The position numbers and the translations under genes are program-made. DNA of 64,000 nt, from contig JACVZW010000020.1 of NCBI GenBank assembly GCA_014654775.1, forward strand, positions 23,530 through 87,529, in the 5' to 3' direction. Positions within the stretch are counted from its first letter, which is position 1. Every line of letters starts with the position of its first letter. Below, piece by piece: positions 1 through 7,139 of the stretch. The notes under the pieces were generated by a model. That model worked only from the letters and a program-made list of their open reading frames with translations, did no database searches and had not been told where the DNA came from. The stretch comes from Paracoccaceae bacterium (GTDB lineage Bacteria; Pseudomonadota; Alphaproteobacteria; Rhodobacterales; Rhodobacteraceae).

Positions 1-232
1 AGTCGATCACCGCCTGCGCCTTGGCAAAGGCCTCCAGCGGGTCATCCGTCACCGCCACGCCCAGCGGCCCGCCCCCCATCGCCTCGCCGATATCGCGGCC
101 GATCCAGGCATGTCCCGCCCGCTCCACACATCCCACCAGCCGCGCCTTGTCGGACGCCGCAATGGTGCGCACCAGCATCTGCCCCATGCGCCCCGAGGCA
201 CCCGTCACCACGATTCCCGGCAGATCGGCCAT
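1..232 (-). CDS. dapB: 4-hydroxy-tetrahydrodipicolinate reductase, N-terminal part (cut by window edge)
   Basis: Reverse-strand translation from an ATG at 230-232 opens with [18 protein letters not shown], the Rossmann dinucleotide-binding loop of DapB, and continues for about 77 residues until the window ends. DapB reduces the cyclic product of DapA with NAD(P)H in the cytoplasmic lysine/meso-diaminopimelate pathway. The C-terminal substrate-binding half is outside the window. The gene is divergent from rbfA; the roughly 95 bases between the two starts must hold both promoters. A DapC-like aminotransferase of the same pathway lies at 21.8 kb. Confidence 0.9.
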   Translation of the reverse strand, partial: MADLPGIVVTGASGRMGQMLVRTIAASDKARLVGCVERAGHAWIGRDIGEAMGGGPLGVAVTDDPLEAFAKAQAVID

Positions 233-326
233 CTCATCCTCCACGCTTTCCGCCCCTTTAGCCGCAAGCGCCCCCCCGCGAAAGCCCGCCGTTGCGGGCG
301 CGGGCCAAAGGGCCTATGTGGGGCGC

Positions 327-737
327 ATGTCGAACAAGCGCTTCTCCTCAGGCTCCGGCCCCTCGCAACGCCAGCTTCGCGTGGGCGAACTCATCCGCCG
401 CACGCTGTCGGATGTGCTGAACCGGGCCGAGATTCACGACCCCGACCTGAACCGCATGTCCATCACGGTGGGCGAGGTGTCCTGCTCCCCGGACCTCAAG
501 GTCGCCACCGTCTACGTGATGCCCCTGATGGGGTCCGTCCCGGTCGAGGATGCGATTGCGGCACTTGCCCGCAACAAGGCCGAATTGCGCCGTCGCGTCA
601 GCGCCGAGATGACGCTGAAATACGCCCCCGACCTGCGCTTCCGCCCGGATGAGACCTTCGACAGGCTGGACGAAACCCGCCGCCTCTTCTCGGATGAAAA
701 GGTCAAGCGCGACCTCGCCGCGCCCGAAGAAGAGTGA
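327..737 (+). CDS. rbfA: 30S ribosome-binding factor A
   Basis: The 136-residue protein starts MSNKRFSSGSGPSQRQLRVG and carries the RbfA core: an RVGELIRRTLSDVL helix, the SITVGEVSCSPDLKVATVYV strands of the KH-like fold, and a basic, charged C-terminus. RbfA binds the 30S subunit during 16S rRNA 5'-end maturation and cold adaptation. An open frame extends further upstream, but family length and the divergent dapB promoter favour the ATG at 327. The gene converges on uvrC, with a double hairpin repeat between the two stops. Confidence 0.93.
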   Translation: MSNKRFSSGSGPSQRQLRVGELIRRTLSDVLNRAEIHDPDLNRMSITVGEVSCSPDLKVATVYVMPLMGSVPVEDAIAALARNKAELRRRVSAEMTLKYAPDLRFRPDETFDRLDETRRLFSDEKVKRDLAAPEEE

Positions 738-740
738 CCC

Positions 741-801
741 GTAGGGTGCGTGCTTTGCACGCACCGCCCCAAGGATGGTGCGTGCAAAGCACGCACCCTA
801 C
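741..801. repeat. Paired REP-like palindromes between rbfA and uvrC
   Basis: Two hairpins lie in tandem. The first is GGTGCGTGC-TTT-GCACGCACC (745-765) and the second is GGTGCGTGC-AAA-GCACGCACC (777-797). The outer ends, GTAGGGTG and CACCCTAC, also pair, so the whole 61 bases form one large inverted repeat. The TAG stop of uvrC (798-800) lies inside the right arm. The same end sequences frame palindromes at 6542-6569 and 27320-27347, so this is a repeat family. Between convergent genes it probably works as a bidirectional terminator, although there is no T tract. Confidence 0.85.
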
Positions 802-2687
802 CTGTCGTGAAAGAAGTCGTGGATCGTCTGCGCCATCGCCTCGCTGATCCCGTCCACCGCCATCAGATCGGCGATCCCGGCCCGCGACACCGCCTTCGCA
901 CTGCCGAAATGCGCAAGTAACGCGCGCTTCCGCGCCGCCCCCACCCCCGGCACATCGTCCAAAGGCGTCGCGCTCACTGCCTTCGCGCGTTTCGCCCGAT
1001 GCGCGCCATTGGCCCAGCGATGCGCCTCGTCCCTTAACCTCTGCACGAAGTACAGAACCGGGTCATTGCGTTGCAACGCAAAGGGCCGCTCACCGGGGCG
1101 GTGGAACTCTTCCTTCCCGGCATCCCGGTCAATCCCCTTGGCCACGCCGATAAAGGGGATGTCCTCCACCCCCAGCTCGGCCATGATCTCGCCCACCGCC
1201 GACACCTGCCCCGCGCCGCCATCGATCAACAGCAGGTCCGGCCAGGCATCGGTTTTCCGCTCCGGGTCATCCTTCAGCAACCGCTCAAAGCGCCGGGTCA
1301 GCACCTCCTTCATCATGCCGAAGTCGTCGCCCGCCTTGCCTGCCTCGCCCTTGATATTGAACTTGCGATACTGGCCCTTGTTGAACCCGTCAGGACCGGC
1401 GACGATCATCCCGCCCACCGCATCCGACCCTTGGATATGGGCGTTGTCATAGACCTCGATCCGCCGCGGTGGCGCATCAAGGTCAAAGGCATCCGCCAGC
1501 CCGATCAACAGCTTGGACTGCGCCGCCCCTTCGGCCATGCGCCGCGCGAGCGATTCCTTGGCGTTGCGCGCCGCATTCTCCACCAGCTCGGCCTTCTCGC
1601 CCCGCTGCGGCACGGCCAGTTCCACCTTGCGCCCCGCCCGCTCCGACAGGGCGGCGGTCACCAGATCCTCATTCTCCACCGGATGCGACAGAAGGATCAG
1701 GCGCGGCGGCTCTTTGTCATCATAGAACTGGGTGACGAAGGCTTCCAGTATCTCCGGCTCCTCCGCCCCCGACCCCGTGCGCGGATAGAAGTCCCGGTTC
1801 CCCCAGCTCTGGTTGGCGCGGATGAAGAAGACCTGCACGCAGGCCTGCCCGCCATCCAGATGCAGCGCGATCACATCCGCCTCGGGCACGCCGCGCGGAT
1901 TGATCCCCTGCGCCGATTGCACCTGCGTCAGCGCCCGGATGCGGTCGCGCAGCGCGGCGGCCCGCTCGAACTCCATCGCCTCCGATGCTTCGGCCATCTG
2001 GCTGGCCAGTTGCGCCTGCACCTCGGTCGACTTGCCCTGCAGAAACCGCTCGGCATCCGACACCTGCGCCGCATATTGCTCGGGCGTCACCCGGCCCACA
2101 CAGGGCGCGGAACAGCGCTTGATCTGGAACAGAAGGCAGGGCCGCGTGCGGCTTTCGAACATCGCATCCGAACAGTTCCTCAGCAAGAACACCTTCTGCA
2201 ACTGGTTCAGCGTCCGGTTCACCGCCCCGGCACTGGCAAAGGGGCCGAAATAGCTTCCCTTCTCGCTGCGCTTTCCGCGGTGCTTTTTCAACTGAGGAAA
2301 GGCATGTTCCTTCCCGATCAGGATGTTCGGAAAACTCTTGTCGTCCCGCAGCAGCACGTTGTAGCGCGGCTTCAGCTGCTTGATGAGGTTCTGCTCCAGC
2401 AGCAGCGCCTCCATCTCGGTCCGCGTCGTCAGGAACATCATCGACGCGGTTTCCGAAATCATCCGCGCGATCCGCCCCGAATGGCCCGACGGGCGCGCAT
2501 AGTTCGACACCCGCGCCTTCAGGTTCCGCGCCTTGCCGACATAGAGCACCTCGGATTTCGCATTCAGCATCCGATAGACGCCGGGCGAGGAATCGAGGGT
2601 CCGCAAATGCGATTGGATCACCTCGTGACCCGTCGCCACGGGCGCCGTTTCGCCCCCTTCCCCGTCGATCTGCACGCCATCGGACAA
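798..2687 (-). CDS. uvrC: Excinuclease ABC subunit C
   Basis: This 629-residue protein makes the 3' and 5' incisions around lesions in UvrABC nucleotide-excision repair. The GIY-YIG nuclease domain is at about residues 35-115 ([20 protein letters not shown]), followed by a cysteine-containing stretch near 185-195, a UVR motif near 215-245, the RNase H-like UvrC domain with [19 protein letters not shown], and helix-hairpin-helix motifs at the C-terminus. The start codon appears to be TTG (2685-2687) with AAGGTG upstream; no better start exists close by. The 5' part and its upstream region are duplicated as a decayed copy at 3075-3474. Confidence 0.95.
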   Translation of the reverse strand: MSDGVQIDGEGGETAPVATGHEVIQSHLRTLDSSPGVYRMLNAKSEVLYVGKARNLKARVSNYARPSGHSGRIARMISETASMMFLTTRTEMEALLLEQNLIKQLKPRYNVLLRDDKSFPNILIGKEHAFPQLKKHRGKRSEKGSYFGPFASAGAVNRTLNQLQKVFLLRNCSDAMFESRTRPCLLFQIKRCSAPCVGRVTPEQYAAQVSDAERFLQGKSTEVQAQLASQMAEASEAMEFERAAALRDRIRALTQVQSAQGINPRGVPEADVIALHLDGGQACVQVFFIRANQSWGNRDFYPRTGSGAEEPEILEAFVTQFYDDKEPPRLILLSHPVENEDLVTAALSERAGRKVELAVPQRGEKAELVENAARNAKESLARRMAEGAAQSKLLIGLADAFDLDAPPRRIEVYDNAHIQGSDAVGGMIVAGPDGFNKGQYRKFNIKGEAGKAGDDFGMMKEVLTRRFERLLKDDPERKTDAWPDLLLIDGGAGQVSAVGEIMAELGVEDIPFIGVAKGIDRDAGKEEFHRPGERPFALQRNDPVLYFVQRLRDEAHRWANGAHRAKRAKAVSATPLDDVPGVGAARKRALLAHFGSAKAVSRAGIADLMAVDGISEAMAQTIHDFFHDR

Positions 2688-3011
2688 AGTGTTTACACCT
2701 TCATTTCGGAGTCATCGATTCCCGCCCTTGGCTGCAACGCCGAAAGGCGAAGGACAAGAGGAAAGCTTTCCACTGATTGTGTGGATAACTCTGCGGGAAA
2801 TATTTCGGCAGCGCGCATTTTTCCTTGTTTCTCACGGCATTCTTCGACTTGCCTAAATTTTAGGCACAACAACAAGTTATTGAAGGTAAACAAAAGATTT
2901 TCGCTGCGGCAGCAAATCCCTGAAAAACTTGAGGATTTTGTAACGTCTTGGTAACCTTACACTCAGAAGTGGACAACTCTGTAACAACCGCTGGTCGAAG
3001 GTCTGTAAACC
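2688..3011. promoter_or_regulatory. AT-rich non-coding module, copy A (upstream of uvrC)
   Basis: About 325 bases much richer in A+T than the flanking genes. It holds two GANTC methylation-type sites (2709-2713, 2717-2721), the palindrome GGAAAGCTTTCC (2760-2771), a perfect DnaA box TGTGGATAA (2780-2788, complement of TTATCCACA), a perfect 8+1+8 dyad TGCCTAAA-T-TTTAGGCA (2850-2866), and a weaker box AGTGGACAA (2969-2977). It supplies the uvrC promoter. The DnaA box plus GANTC pair also make it a candidate cell-cycle-controlled or replication-related element. No gene is recognised in it; the short reading frames here are not convincing. Confidence 0.6.
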
Positions 3012-3059
3012 TTACTCAACACTCGCGATATCGGGCGTCTGCCCTGCCCGGTGCTCGCT
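3012..3059 (-). pseudogene. Duplicated C-terminal tail of the adjacent short-chain dehydrogenase
   Basis: Reading leftward, the codons give ..AGQTPDIASVE-stop. The intact dehydrogenase at 3799 ends ..AWQTPDVLGVE-stop. Only about 15 codons are present, so this is a remnant from the tandem duplication and not a gene. It fixes one boundary of the duplicated unit. Confidence 0.85.
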
Positions 3060-3074
3060 GCAGCCCCAGCAACG

Positions 3075-3474
3075 TGCCGCGCTGCTTCTTCAACCGAGCA
3101 AAGCCATCTTTCTCTCCGACCAAGATGTTCAGGAAAGACCCGTCATCGCACATCAGCACCTTGGGTGGCCGGCTTCAACTGCTCGATGAGGTTCCGCGTC
3201 CGCAGCAGCGCCTCCATCTCCTTCCGTGTCGTCCTCAGGATCTCCGAAGCGGTTTTCGGAGTCGTCCGCCCGATTCACCTCGAATGGCAAAGCGGGCGCG
3301 CACGGTTCGACACCCGCGCCTTCCGGACCGACCTACCCCCGGATTTCGCGTTCAGCATCCGTCACAGATGGGGCCGGGGTTCGCGGCTGCGAAGGCAGTA
3401 CTGGATCACCGCGTGACGCACAACCAAGGGTATCGCGTCGCCCCCGTCCACCCGCTCTGCACGCCATCGGACAA
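3075..3474 (-). pseudogene. Decayed copy of the uvrC 5' region
   Basis: The sequence aligns along its length with uvrC 2280-2687, including stretches for the TTCGACACCCGCGCCTTC segment, the GATTTCGCGTTCAGCATCCG segment and the TGCACGCCATCGGACAAAG start region. Substitutions and small insertions or deletions break the frame, and the fragment stops after roughly the first 135 codons of uvrC. It cannot encode a nuclease. It lies between the two copies of the AT-rich module and is clearly less conserved than they are. Confidence 0.88.
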
Positions 3475-3798
3475 AGCCGTTACACCTTCATTTCGGACTC
3501 ATCGATTCCCTCTCTTGGCTGCAACGCCAAATGACGAAGGACAAGAGGAAAGCTTTCCACGGTTTCTGTGGATAACTCTGCGGGAAAGTTTTTGGCAGTG
3601 CGGATTTTCCCTTGTTTTCTGCTGCTTTCCTTGCATTGCCTAAAAAATAGGCAGATTTGCAAGACATTGAAAACAAACAAAAGATTTTCCAGATGACGGC
3701 AAATCCCTGAAAAACTTAGGGATTTTGTAACGTCTTGGTAACCAGAACCTCAGAAGTGGACAACTCTGTAACAACCGCTGGTCGAAGGGCTGTAAACC
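3475..3798. promoter_or_regulatory. AT-rich non-coding module, copy B
   Basis: This second copy of the module at 2688-3011 matches at roughly four bases in five by eye, without net insertion or deletion. Retained elements are the GANTC pair (3496-3500, 3504-3508), GGAAAGCTTTCC (3547-3558), a perfect DnaA box TGTGGATAA (3567-3575), the dyad with arms TGCCTA/TAGGCA (3637-3653), and AGTGGACAA near 3756-3764. It now precedes only the uvrC pseudogene, so uvrC transcription does not explain its conservation. Confidence 0.6.
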
Positions 3799-4575
3799 TT
3801 ACTCAACACCCAAGACGTCCGGCGTCTGCCATGCCAGATGTTGGCCCCCGTCGACGGCGATCATCTGGCCCGTGACGGCCCGCGCATCGAGAAGGTATCC
3901 CAGCGCGGCGGTGATGTCAGACGGCGTTGCGCCGCGCTGCAGCACCGTCGCCGCGCGCTGGCGGGCGAAGGCCTCCGCCGTCTGTCGCCCGCCCTGCAGC
4001 GTGGGTCCCGGTCCGATGGCATTCACCCGCACCCGGGGCGCCAAACCCTGCGCCGAGGTCTGGGTCAACGCCCAAAGCCCCGCCTTGGCGATGGTATAGC
4101 TGGCGAAGTCCGGCGTCAGCTTCCAGACCCGCTGATCCACCATGTTCACGATCAGCCCCTGCGCCACGGGTTCGCCGCCCGCGTCGATCTCCGGCTCCGG
4201 CACCTGCGCGGCGAAGGCCTGCGTCAGCACGAACGGCGCGCGCAGGTTCGACTCGATGTGACGGTCCCAGCTTTGCCGGGTCGCGCTGACGAAATCGTCA
4301 TGCTCAAAGATCGAGGCATTGTTGACCAGCACGGTCAAAGGCCCGGCCAGCGCCTCTGCCGCGCGTGGCAGCAGCGCCTGCACCTCATCCTCCACCAGAA
4401 CATCCGCTGCCAGCGACACCGCCCGCCGCCCCATCGCGGCGATCTCGGCCACCACCGCCTCGGCCTCGTCCTTGCTGCCCGCGTAATGCACGGCCACATC
4501 GAACCCCCGGCCCGCAAGATAGAGCGCCATCGCCCGCCCCAGCCGCCGCCCGGACCCCGTCACCAATGCCCGCAT
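3799..4575 (-). CDS. Short-chain dehydrogenase, pteridine-reductase (FolM)-like
   Basis: This 258-residue NAD(P)-dependent SDR begins MRALVTGSGRRLGRAMALYL. The GSGRRLGRA loop, with arginine after the glycines, is typical of pteridine/dihydromonapterin reductases and points to NADPH. Further marks are LVNNAS (about residue 90) and the SYTIAKAGLWAL catalytic Tyr-x3-Lys. The IAVDGGQHLAW end is common in this subfamily. The chosen ATG (4573-4575) sits one base after the stop of the upstream small gene, with a GGAAGGG ribosome site; a longer frame would overlap that gene. It is the last gene of a sohB - small protein - SDR operon. The substrate is inferred only. Confidence 0.8.
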   Translation of the reverse strand: MRALVTGSGRRLGRAMALYLAGRGFDVAVHYAGSKDEAEAVVAEIAAMGRRAVSLAADVLVEDEVQALLPRAAEALAGPLTVLVNNASIFEHDDFVSATRQSWDRHIESNLRAPFVLTQAFAAQVPEPEIDAGGEPVAQGLIVNMVDQRVWKLTPDFASYTIAKAGLWALTQTSAQGLAPRVRVNAIGPGPTLQGGRQTAEAFARQRAATVLQRGATPSDITAALGYLLDARAVTGQMIAVDGGQHLAWQTPDVLGVE

Positions 4576-4576
4576 C

Positions 4577-4765
4577 TCAGCCCTTCCCGCAGTCGCATCC
4601 ACCCTTGCCGATGAGATAGCGCCCGCAGGCCCGGCAGCGAGAGGGTTTCGCCCGCGCCATTTTTGATTTCACCGACCGCGAGATCGCGCCGGGAAACAGC
4701 CATTTTCCGATCAGCCCGATCACGGCCATGCCGCCCAGAAACAGGATGAACAGCTTCAGCAGCAC
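4577..4765 (-). CDS. Small membrane protein with C-terminal zinc-ribbon-like motif
   Basis: The 62-residue protein has one N-terminal membrane segment (about residues 2-24, LLKLFILFLGGMAVIGLIGK), a short basic stretch, and a cysteine-rich tail CRACGRYLIGKGGCDCGKG that could bind one metal ion. The start is GTG (4763-4765), four bases after the sohB stop, and its own stop is one base before the SDR start. The tight spacing argues for a translated gene. I do not recognise the family. Single-pass topology and metal binding are read from the sequence only. Confidence 0.7.
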   Translation of the reverse strand: MLLKLFILFLGGMAVIGLIGKWLFPGAISRSVKSKMARAKPSRCRACGRYLIGKGGCDCGKG

Positions 4766-4769
4766 GGGA

Positions 4770-5564
4770 TCACAGCCCGAACCGCGCCCAAAGCGCGCGT
4801 TCCTCGATCCCCTGCATCAGCCCGTCGGTTGCCGCCATCCCCAGCCGCTGCAGCAGCCCGCGCTTCTGGCCATAGGGGACCAGCCGCACCTTCTCGCCAT
4901 AGATCTCCATCAGCTTGGGCCGCAGATGCGCCACGCCATCGACAAGGCCCAGCTTCGCCGCCTCGGCCCCCACCCAGACATCGGCGTTGAACAGGTCCGC
5001 CGTCAGGTCCAGCCGCGCCCCCCGCCGCGCCTTCACATGGTCGATGAAGGCGGCATGGATCGGCTCCTGCAACCGCTTCAACCGCTCCACATCCTCGGGC
5101 TTTTGCGGCAGGAACGGGTCGGCAAAACTCTTCGATTTGCCCGCCGTCACCACCCGCCGCTCAATCCCCTGCCGCGCCATCAGTTCCGGGAAGCCGAACG
5201 AGGCGAAGATCACCCCGATCGATCCCACGATGGACGAGGCATCCACAAAGATGTCATCCGCCGCGCAGGCCAGCCAATAGCCCCCGCTCGCTGCCACATC
5301 CTCGACAAAGGCATGGACCGGGACCTTCTTCTCTTCGGCCAACCGCCGCACCCGCGCCGCGATCAGCGCCGATTGCACCGCCGACCCACCGGGCGAGTTG
5401 ATGACCAACGCCACCGCCGCAGGCTTGCCCTTGGCAAAGGCCCGCTCGATCAGCGGGGCGATGGTCTGGTCATTCAGGCCGCGCGATCCCACGCCGATCG
5501 CGCCCTGCAGGCGGATCACGGGAACGACAGCCGGTTTCGACAGGAAGGGGATGAAACGTCTCAT
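4770..5564 (-). CDS. S49-family serine peptidase, SohB/SppA-like
   Basis: This 264-residue protein of the signal-peptide-peptidase family carries INSPGGSA near residue 57, ASGGYWLACAADDI near residue 92, the nucleophile context ASSIVGSIGV and the general-base lysine in TAGKSKSFADPF. It therefore has the Ser/Lys dyad of S49 enzymes. The length fits a single-domain SohB or bacterial SppA-like form and is shorter than E. coli SppA. No membrane segment is evident at the N-terminus. It is the first gene of the leftward operon and divergent from the LysR gene, with about 78 bases between them. Confidence 0.88.
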   Translation of the reverse strand: MRRFIPFLSKPAVVPVIRLQGAIGVGSRGLNDQTIAPLIERAFAKGKPAAVALVINSPGGSAVQSALIAARVRRLAEEKKVPVHAFVEDVAASGGYWLACAADDIFVDASSIVGSIGVIFASFGFPELMARQGIERRVVTAGKSKSFADPFLPQKPEDVERLKRLQEPIHAAFIDHVKARRGARLDLTADLFNADVWVGAEAAKLGLVDGVAHLRPKLMEIYGEKVRLVPYGQKRGLLQRLGMAATDGLMQGIEERALWARFGL

Positions 5565-5642
5565 GCCCCACAGCTAAGGCTGCGGGGCCCTGCGGACAAG
5601 GGCCGCTTGCGCAACGCGGCGGATTGGGGGCAGGGTCATCCC

Positions 5643-6533
5643 ATGATCGACAAGCTGGAAATGTTCATCGCCCTTGCCAACGAACGCCATTTCGGCCGCG
5701 CGGCCGAGGTGTGTGGGGTGACGCAACCCACCCTCTCCTCCGCCATCCGGCAGTTGGAAGATCAGCTGGGCGTCCAACTTGTCTTTCGTGGCTCCCGCTT
5801 TCAGGGCCTGACCCCCGAAGGGCAGCGCGTGCTGGACTGGGGCCGCCGCATCGTGGGCGATATGCGCGCGCTCAAGGATGAAATGCGCACCGTCCGCGCG
5901 GGTCTCTCTGGCAACCTGCGCATCGGCGTCATCCCCACCGCCCTGCCCATGGTCGCAGGTCTGACGGCGCCCTTCACCGCCAAACACCCCAATGTCCGCG
6001 TCTCCATCCTGTCGCGCACCAGCGCCGAGATCCTGACCGGCATCGAATCCCTCGATCTGGATGCGGGCATCACCTATCTGGACAATGAACCACTGGGTCG
6101 CGTGGCGCAGGTCCCGCTCTATGCCGAATTCTATCGCTACCTCTGCGCCCCCGGCACCCCGCTGGCCGACCATGATCAGGTGACTTGGTCCGAAGTGGCC
6201 GAACAGCCGCTCTGTCTGCTGACGGGCGACATGCAGAACCGCCGCATTGTGAACCAGCATCTGGCCGAAGCCGGGGCGGCGGTCGTGCCGCAGATCGAAT
6301 CGAATTCCACCATCGCGCTGACCAGCCATGTCCTGACCGGGCGCTGGGCCTCTATCGTGCCGCGCCAACTGGCCCAAATGTTCATCGCGGGGGGGCAGCT
6401 CTGCTCCATCCCCATCGTCGCGCCTGAGGTGGAACACCTCGTCGGCCTCATCACCGCCCGCCGCGACCCGATGACCCCGGTTCTTGCCGCCCTGATCGCC
6501 GAAGCCGAACGCTTCGCCAAGTCTGCCGCCTGA
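5643..6533 (+). CDS. LysR-family regulator next to the formate dehydrogenase operon (FdsR-like)
   Basis: The 296-residue protein has an N-terminal winged helix (MIDKLEMFIALANERHFGRAAEVCGVTQPTLSSAIRQLE) and a LysR effector-binding domain from about residue 90 (NLRIGVIPTALPMVAGL). The ATG at 5643 gives family length; the open frame extends much further upstream only as a shadow of sohB. It reads in the same direction as fdsG, 135 bases upstream, and the intervening DNA has LysR-type dyads at 6578-6630. I infer that it controls fdsGBACD in response to formate or a related signal. Confidence 0.87.
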   Translation: MIDKLEMFIALANERHFGRAAEVCGVTQPTLSSAIRQLEDQLGVQLVFRGSRFQGLTPEGQRVLDWGRRIVGDMRALKDEMRTVRAGLSGNLRIGVIPTALPMVAGLTAPFTAKHPNVRVSILSRTSAEILTGIESLDLDAGITYLDNEPLGRVAQVPLYAEFYRYLCAPGTPLADHDQVTWSEVAEQPLCLLTGDMQNRRIVNQHLAEAGAAVVPQIESNSTIALTSHVLTGRWASIVPRQLAQMFIAGGQLCSIPIVAPEVEHLVGLITARRDPMTPVLAALIAEAERFAKSAA

Positions 6534-6541
6534 CCCGCTCC

Positions 6542-6569
6542 GTAGGGTGCGTGCTTGCACGCACCCTAC
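6542..6569. repeat. Palindromic repeat with GTAGGGTG ends after the LysR gene
   Basis: A perfect hairpin with arms GTAGGGTGCGTGC (6542-6554) and GCACGCACCCTAC (6557-6569) and a TT loop. It shares its arm sequence with the double palindrome at 741-801. It begins nine bases after the LysR stop and may end that transcript before the fds promoter. Confidence 0.85.
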
Positions 6570-6577
6570 AGCTTTCA

Positions 6578-6630
6578 ATAGACCAAACCTATCAAACAAC
6601 GGGAAATCAATATTGATTTCCCTATCAAAC
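6578..6630. promoter_or_regulatory. Probable LysR operator/promoter region of the fds operon
   Basis: Three features overlap here. An ATAG-N7-CTAT dyad at 6578-6592 has the 15-base geometry of LysR recognition sites. A perfect 22-base palindrome at 6601-6622 is made of GGGAAATCAAT followed by its complement. Two direct copies of CCTATCAAAC lie at 6588-6597 and 6621-6630, 33 bases apart, about three helical turns. The block is AT-rich and ends 38 bases before the fdsG start codon, consistent with recognition and activation sites for the adjacent regulator. Confidence 0.7.
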
Positions 6631-6668
6631 GGCGTATCCCCAGACTCAGCACCCAAGGAAGGCCGCCG

Positions 6669-7139
6669 ATGTCGCAGACCAGCACCGAAATCGCCGCGCG
6701 TGTGGGGGAAATCCTCGACGCGCATGAGGGGATGGAGGGATCGCTTCTGCCGATCCTCCACGCCATTCAGGCCGCCTATGGCTATGTCCCCCGGGACGCG
6801 CTGCCGATCATCGCCAAACGGCTGAACCTGACCCGCGCCGAAGTGCATGGCGTGATGTCCTTCTACCACGATTTCCGCGAAGACCCGGCGGGCAAGCATG
6901 TCCTGAAACTCTGCCGGGCCGAGGCCTGTCAGGCCATGGGCGGCGACCGTGTGGCGCAACATGCGCAGAACCGTCTTGGCATCGACTGGCACCAGACGAC
7001 GAAAGACGGCCAGATCACGCTGGAACCCGTCTTCTGCCTTGGCCTCTGCGCCTGTGCCCCCGCCGCTCTGGTGGATGGCAAGGTGGTGGGCCGGGTGGAC
7101 GAAGCCCGCCTCGATGCGATCATCGAAGGGGTGCGCTGA
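6669..7139 (+). CDS. fdsG: NAD-dependent formate dehydrogenase gamma subunit (NuoE-like)
   Basis: This 156-residue subunit is homologous to NuoE of complex I. Cys83 and C88 in LCRAEACQAMGG, together with CLGLCACAP further on, form the four-cysteine [2Fe-2S] site of the thioredoxin-like fold. It passes electrons within the soluble cytoplasmic FdsGBAD formate:NAD+ oxidoreductase. AAGGAAGG lies ten bases before the ATG. Its stop overlaps the fdsB start (TGATG), which implies coupled translation. Confidence 0.93.
   Translation: MSQTSTEIAARVGEILDAHEGMEGSLLPILHAIQAAYGYVPRDALPIIAKRLNLTRAEVHGVMSFYHDFREDPAGKHVLKLCRAEACQAMGGDRVAQHAQNRLGIDWHQTTKDGQITLEPVFCLGLCACAPAALVDGKVVGRVDEARLDAIIEGVR

Larger units (their letters stand above)
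2270..3840. repeat. Tandem duplication of (SDR 3' end - intergenic region - uvrC 5' end)
   Basis: Segment 2270-3059 recurs at about 3075-3840 with a constant offset of 787 bases from the uvrC start codon through to the SDR stop. Landmarks shared at that offset include a GANTC pair, a GGAAAGCTTTCC palindrome, TGTGGATAA, the TGCCTA..TAGGCA dyad, and the last codons of the upstream dehydrogenase. Inside the uvrC portion the offset drifts to 802, so indels have accumulated there. The ancestral order was SDR - spacer - uvrC. One tandem duplication left a spare spacer, a uvrC fragment and a fragment of the SDR tail. Confidence 0.9.

Noticed and set aside
1071..2954. A 627-codon + strand reading frame opposite uvrC
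   Set aside because: It is an antisense shadow: arginine/leucine/histidine-rich with no family resemblance, while the opposite strand encodes a complete UvrC.
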